NCBI GenBank assembly: GCA_022823185.1
Contig: JAJDXQ010000013.1
Coordinates: 186,001 to 250,000 of the forward strand
Reading direction: 5' to 3'
Length of the DNA stretch: 64,000 nucleotides
DNA from: Caldilineaceae bacterium
GTDB lineage: Bacteria > Chloroflexota > Anaerolineae > Caldilineales > Caldilineaceae
Made by a program: the position numbers and the translations under genes. This document shows, one piece after another, positions 60,399 through 64,000 of this stretch. Below the pieces are notes generated by a model. The model saw only the letters and a list, made by a program, of their open reading frames with translations, did no database searches and had not been told where the DNA came from. The stretch's first letter is position 1; each line of letters begins with the position of its first letter.

Positions 60399-61787
60399 AT
60401 GCTTCCGAATGAATCGATTCGCCGGGTGTTGGAGGCCGGGCTGGCGAAGGGCGCCGACCTGGCAGAAGTCTATCTGGAGAACAAGGAAAGTCTTTCGCTG
60501 ACGCTGGACGAGGGCCGCCTGGAAAAGGCGACACAGGGCAACGACATCGGGGGCGGCGTGCGGGTCTTCTATGGAAACAACGCGGCCTACGCCTACACCG
60601 ACGATCTGACGGAGGCGTCGCTGATCGAGGCGGCCGGCGTTGCCGCGGCCGCGGGCCAGAACGCGAACAATGCGCAGGTGTGCGCCGATCTGACAAAGGG
60701 AGAGAGTCCGGTCGTTTCCCGGGTCGAGCGCCCATTCGAGGAGATGTCGACGCAGGAGAAGGCCGGCATTTTGCGGCAGATGGATGACGTCACACGGCAG
60801 CGCAGCCCGCATATTGTCAGCGTGCAGTGCGGCTACACGGAGACGCGGCGCAGGGTCTGGGTCTACAACTCCGACGGTGTGTGGGCGGAGGATGACCGCT
60901 CCTTCCTCGAGTTTCAGGGGCAGGTGGCGGCGCAGAAGGGAGAGGTGCGCCAGTCCAGCGGCGCCGGGGTCGGCGGACAGGTCGGGCTGGAGTTTTTTGA
61001 CGACCGCGACCCGGTGAAGATGATGCCGGAGGCGGCTGACACGGCGCTGCTGATGTTGGACGCGCGGCCGGCGCCGGCCGGCGAGATGCCGGTCGTGATC
61101 ACGAACGGCTGGGGCGGTGTTCTCTTCCACGAGGCCTGCGGCCACTGTATGGAGGCGGACTTTATCACGAAGGGGGCATCGGCCTACACGGGGCTGGTGT
61201 GCGAGAAGGTGGGGCCGGACTTCCTGACCGCGTACGACGACGGCACGATCCCGGGCCGGCGGGGGACGATGCGCTTCGATGACGAGGGCGCGCCGACGAA
61301 CCGGACTGTGCTGATCGAGAACGGCATTCTGAAAGAGTACATGTGGGACCTGACGGAGGCGCGGCGGGCAGGCCGCGAGTCGACGGGCAACGGGCGGCGG
61401 CAGTCCTTCCGCCACATGCCGATGCCGCGCATGACGAACACCTACATTGACGCGGGCCCGCACGACCCGGAGGAGATCATCGGCTCGGTGAAGAAGGGGC
61501 TGTACGCTAAAAGGCTGGGCGGCGGCCAGGTGGAGATTGGCCGCGGCGATTACGTCTTTACGGTGACGGAAGGCTGGCTGATCGAGGACGGCAAGCTGAC
61601 GGCGCCGGTGCGCGGCGCGACGCTGGTCGGCAACGGCCCGGAAACACTGCGCCAGATCGACATGATCGGAACCGATATGTCGCTGGACCCGGGGCGGGGC
61701 ATGTGCGGAAAAGGACAGTGGGCGCGGGTAAGCGTCGGCCAGCCCACGGTGCGCGTGCCGAAGCTGACGGTTGGCGGCACGGAATGA
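60399..61787 (+). CDS. tldD: TldD-type metallopeptidase
   Basis: 462 residues from ATG 60399, with AGGAG 5 bases upstream; an in-frame GTG at 60384 lacks this. The TldD zinc motif HExxxH is H244-E245-A-C-G-H249 (LFHEACGHCMEADF), with the further conserved CEKVGPDFLTAYDDGT and RQSFRHMPMPRMTNTY. TldD works with the PmbA/TldE subunit to cleave unfolded or modified peptides such as microcin B17 leader and CcdA. Its partner is encoded 99 bases downstream, after a heptamer array. Confidence 0.93.
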   Translation: MLPNESIRRVLEAGLAKGADLAEVYLENKESLSLTLDEGRLEKATQGNDIGGGVRVFYGNNAAYAYTDDLTEASLIEAAGVAAAAGQNANNAQVCADLTKGESPVVSRVERPFEEMSTQEKAGILRQMDDVTRQRSPHIVSVQCGYTETRRRVWVYNSDGVWAEDDRSFLEFQGQVAAQKGEVRQSSGAGVGGQVGLEFFDDRDPVKMMPEAADTALLMLDARPAPAGEMPVVITNGWGGVLFHEACGHCMEADFITKGASAYTGLVCEKVGPDFLTAYDDGTIPGRRGTMRFDDEGAPTNRTVLIENGILKEYMWDLTEARRAGRESTGNGRRQSFRHMPMPRMTNTYIDAGPHDPEEIIGSVKKGLYAKRLGGGQVEIGRGDYVFTVTEGWLIEDGKLTAPVRGATLVGNGPETLRQIDMIGTDMSLDPGRGMCGKGQWARVSVGQPTVRVPKLTVGGTE

Positions 61788-61792
61788 AAAGG

Positions 61793-61827
61793 CAGTGGTC
61801 AGTGGTCAGTGGTCAGTGGTCAGTGAT
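61793..61827 (+). repeat. CAGTGGT heptamer array, five units
   Basis: Four CAGTGGT units and one CAGTGAT, starting 5 bases after the tldD stop and lying inside the tldD-pmbA gap. It is the mirror composition of the array at 32524, where the CAGTGAT unit is first. Confidence 0.87.
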
Positions 61828-61886
61828 CAGACTTTTGAGACATCAGATTATGCTGCGCCTTTGGCAGCGGGAGCAGGAGTATAAAC

Positions 61887-63251
61887 GTGGACTATCTTGA
61901 GTTTGCGCAGGACGTGGTTTCGCGGGCGGTCGAACGGGGCGTGGAGGCGGAAGCCTACGTCAATGTGGGACAGAATACGTCTGTCAATGTAGACCGCGGC
62001 GAGGTGGAGAAGCTCTCGCAGGCGGGCTCGAAGGGGCTGGGCGTGCGGGTGGTCCGGGACGGGAGCATGGGCTATGCCTACACGTCCGATTTTGGGACGG
62101 AAAGCGTCGAAAAGACGATCGAGGCGGCGGTCACGCTGGCCGAAGTCGCGGACGGCGATGCGCATCGAACGTTGCCGGCGCCGCGGCCTATCCCGGAGGA
62201 TGATCTGGAGGTCTATGATCAGGCGATCGTGGATCTGCCGATCGGGCGCAAGGTTGAGATGGCGAGACGGATTGAGAAGGCCGCCCTGCGCTTCGACGAA
62301 CGCGTTGTGTTGACCAATCGCTGCACGCTGCTCAGCCAGTACGGGACGGTGGCGGTCGCCAACTCCAAGGGGATCGCCGGCAGTTACGACAAGAGCTTCA
62401 TTGGCGGCTTTGTAATGGCGATGGCTGCGGACGAGAATGACCGATCGGTGGCGTTTGGGTTCGACTTTGGCTCGCGGCTGGCGGATTTCAAGCCCACCGC
62501 GGTCGGAAAAGATGCCGCGCGCAAGGCGGTGGGGATGTTGGGGGGCAGGCCGGTGCCGACGCAGCGGGCCTCTGTCGTCTATTCGCCGATGGCGGCGACG
62601 AGCGTGCTGGGCGCGCTTTCGCGGGCGCTTGGCGCGGACGCAATGCAGCGCAATCGGTCCTTCCTGGAGGGAAAGATCGGAGAGACGGTGGCAGCGGATA
62701 TGGTCACCGTGCTCGACAACGGGCGCTTGCCGGGCGGAATCGCGACGCGGCCGTTTGACGATGAGGGCGTCCCGACCGCCGCGACGCGGCTGATCGACGA
62801 GGGCGTCCTGCAGACGGCGCTGCATGACCATTACACGGCAACCCGCGACGGGACGGCCAGCTCGACCGGCAACGCCAACCGCCGTTCCCACGCAACGATG
62901 CCGGCGCTGGACGCGAGCAATTTTTACTTCCAGCCGGGGCAGGAGACGCCGGAGGAGGTGATCGGCGGTGTTGATCAGGGGCTGTACGTGGAGAGCGTGA
63001 TGAACACGGCGAGCATCAACCCAGTCAGCGGCGACTATTCGATCTCGGCGAAGGGTTTTTGGATCGAGAACGGCGAGTTGAGCCATCCTGTAAACGAGGT
63101 GACAATTGCGCTGCCGCTGCAGGAGCTGCTGCGCAATGTCAAGGCGGTCGGCAACGATCTGACGTTTGTGCCAATGATGGGCGCGCTGGGGTCGCCGACG
63201 ATCCGGGTGGACGGGGTAATGATTGGCGGCCTGACCGCGGAGGCACAATAG
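61887..63251 (+). CDS. PmbA/TldE-type subunit, partner of TldD
   Basis: 454 residues from GTG 61887, preceded by AGGAG. Same fold as TldD (VNVDRGEVEKLSQAGSKGLG; TRPFDDEGVPTAATRLIDEG; STGNANRRSHATMP), but the HExxxH motif is absent: the corresponding place reads VVYSPMAATSVLGAL. That is the defining feature of the non-catalytic PmbA/TldE partner in the TldD-TldE heterodimer. In Chloroflexota and Archaea the pair is usually adjacent, as here. No substrate peptide gene was found nearby. Confidence 0.92.
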   Translation: MDYLEFAQDVVSRAVERGVEAEAYVNVGQNTSVNVDRGEVEKLSQAGSKGLGVRVVRDGSMGYAYTSDFGTESVEKTIEAAVTLAEVADGDAHRTLPAPRPIPEDDLEVYDQAIVDLPIGRKVEMARRIEKAALRFDERVVLTNRCTLLSQYGTVAVANSKGIAGSYDKSFIGGFVMAMAADENDRSVAFGFDFGSRLADFKPTAVGKDAARKAVGMLGGRPVPTQRASVVYSPMAATSVLGALSRALGADAMQRNRSFLEGKIGETVAADMVTVLDNGRLPGGIATRPFDDEGVPTAATRLIDEGVLQTALHDHYTATRDGTASSTGNANRRSHATMPALDASNFYFQPGQETPEEVIGGVDQGLYVESVMNTASINPVSGDYSISAKGFWIENGELSHPVNEVTIALPLQELLRNVKAVGNDLTFVPMMGALGSPTIRVDGVMIGGLTAEAQ

Positions 63252-63466
63252 GAGTAGGGGGCTTACGAACCCCCCGCGCCTCGCACACAACCACCCACTT
63301 GCCATTGCCGTCCTGACCACTGCTGTTCTGACCCCTCACGCATGCAGCCGTCATCGAATGTGATCGGCAACTTGAGAAGCAAGTCGGATTTTCGACGCGG
63401 AACCTGGCAACAGAAGGGGATCGTCAGCCTGCGAGTAAGCATTGAACGTCCGGCAAGTGAAGACGC

Positions 63467-63748
63467 ATGATGTCACGATGCGCTCATGCAAGAGCCAAGA
63501 CGGCGGCGTACGTCCTGGATATGGCGGTCATGCACGCCATCATTTCTCGCGAAGACTACGATTATCTGACCGACATGATGAAGTATCGAAACGCGATTGC
63601 CCGCGGTTTTGATGTCAACGGGTTCAGCGACGAGAAGGTGATGGAGTTGTTCGGGGTTGTTGCGCGGCTGCTGGATTCGAAGCCTGAGGTGGTATGGTGG
63701 CGCCGGGAGACGGTTTGCAATGCCAGTGGTTTTCGCCATTTACTCTGA
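63467..63748 (+). CDS. Hypothetical protein, possible HEPN-like fragment
   Basis: 93 residues. The middle part AIISREDYDYLTDMMKYRNAIARGFD resembles the end of HEPN-type proteins, whose catalytic motif is R-x4-H; here it reads RNAIAR, so the histidine is replaced by Arg. The C-terminus VCNASGFRHLL is unlike any family I know and the N-terminus is unconvincing, so the gene may be truncated or frameshifted. It lies 14 bases before an antitoxin-like gene. The 215 bases before it hold no supported gene. Confidence 0.45.
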   Translation: MMSRCAHARAKTAAYVLDMAVMHAIISREDYDYLTDMMKYRNAIARGFDVNGFSDEKVMELFGVVARLLDSKPEVVWWRRETVCNASGFRHLL

Positions 63749-63762
63749 AACGGTAGGGGAAA

Positions 63763-64000
63763 ATGACCAACGTTCAGATCGAAATCTCTGATGCAGATCG
63801 CGAGCGCTTCGTTCGCCAGGCTCGTCGCGAAGGCATGACGCTGAGCGGGTGGTTGTACGCCGCTGCCTGCGAACGGCTTGAAAGTCGTCAGCGGGCCAAA
63901 CCCTTCGCCTCCGTGGAAGATGTTACGGCCTTCTTCCGCGCCTGCGATGATCTGGCCGGCCCTGCAGAGGAGCCGGACTGGAGCGAGCCTTTGCGTGTTA
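63763..64000 (+). CDS. Antitoxin-like protein, 3' end outside the window
   Basis: 79 codons are visible from ATG 63763 to the window edge. It begins with a strand-type segment (TNVQIEISDADRERFVRQAR), then REGMTLSGWLYAAACERL, and an acidic PFASVEDVTAFFRACDDL. The pattern fits ribbon-helix-helix or VapB-like antitoxins paired with PIN-domain toxins; the toxin gene would lie just outside. AGGGGA sits very close to the ATG. Call based on pattern only. Confidence 0.5.
   Translation, partial: MTNVQIEISDADRERFVRQARREGMTLSGWLYAAACERLESRQRAKPFASVEDVTAFFRACDDLAGPAEEPDWSEPLRV

Noticed and set aside
24194-61827. CRISPR array interpretation of the CAGTGGT repeats
   Set aside because: Units are 7 bases, contiguous and without spacers; no cas genes are present.
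61848-63320. A 490-codon minus-strand frame
   Set aside because: Antisense to the PmbA/TldE-type gene; His/Arg-rich composition typical of a shadow frame.
1-64000. tRNA and rRNA genes, replication origin, prophage
   Set aside because: Intergenic regions were looked over and no cloverleaf with T-loop/anticodon pattern, rRNA block, DnaA-box cluster or phage structural gene was recognised.

Overview
The window is high-GC, gene-dense DNA and looks chromosomal, with no plasmid or phage backbone. Its style suggests a member of the Chloroflexota, most likely near Anaerolineae/Caldilineales. This is inference: several family-5 solute-binding lipoproteins of about 675 residues, OppC-type permeases with a long extracytoplasmic insert, MocA-type oxidoreductases, cupins and enolase-superfamily enzymes are mixed with recF and tldD/pmbA-type genes. 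Several genes appear to use TTG or GTG starts behind strong Shine-Dalgarno sequences. No rRNA, tRNA or CRISPR array was recognised.

Layout. Bases 1-2.5 kb hold the end of a phytanoyl-CoA dioxygenase-like gene, a galactonate-dehydratase-like enolase and an RraA-like protein, probably part of a sugar-acid catabolic operon. Bases 2.5-6.2 kb hold two tandem paralogous small membrane proteins, rdgB (TTG start), an IS982-type transposase remnant, a repetitive coiled-coil membrane protein and a probable frameshifted pseudogene. A divergent ribose-phosphate pyrophosphokinase lies at 6.2-7.2 kb.

Bases 7.4-36 kb are dominated by oligopeptide/oligosaccharide-type ABC importers. On the minus strand, 28.5 to 12.8 kb reads as SBP1-B-C-D-F-small 3-TM protein-SBP2-SBP3-B-C-cupin-MocA-cupin. 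On the plus strand there are two partial sets, C-D (7.4-9.8 kb) and small 3-TM protein-F-radical SAM-SBP4-B (29-35.7 kb); together they make up one further complete transporter. Each of the four SBP genes is followed by an intercistronic stem-loop. The company of MocA, enolase, cupin and a 905-residue carbohydrate-enzyme-like protein suggests that sugar-derived compounds, rather than peptides, are imported; this is inference.

Bases 35.9-40 kb (minus strand) hold an enolase-superfamily enzyme, a deacetylase-like fusion and a second MocA oxidoreductase. At 40.4-45.7 kb a well-formed sigma70-type promoter precedes an unusual operon: a small basic protein, a DUF2089-type zinc-ribbon protein, a beta-helix protein with a SHOCT-like tail, a partner-domain protein, an ABC-2 exporter and a second SHOCT-like protein. 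One helical-hairpin motif recurs in three of these products, and this is my best candidate for an undescribed system. A promoter and an intrinsic terminator about 210 bases apart (45.9-46.1 kb) suggest a small RNA or an attenuated leader for a small SWIM zinc-finger protein.

Bases 46.7-53 kb hold a flippase-like membrane protein, an M16 peptidase, recF, an AlaX/DHHA1 editing-type protein and a Rieske dioxygenase. Bases 53-59 kb (minus strand) hold two ABC-2 exporters with a GbsR/MarR regulator between them; the operon promoter has its -35 box inside a 12-base palindrome, consistent with autorepression. Bases 59.5-63.3 kb hold an aldo/keto reductase and a TldD/PmbA pair. The end holds a HEPN-like fragment and the start of an antitoxin-like gene. 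Arrays of the heptamer CAGTGGT occur in five intergenic regions.
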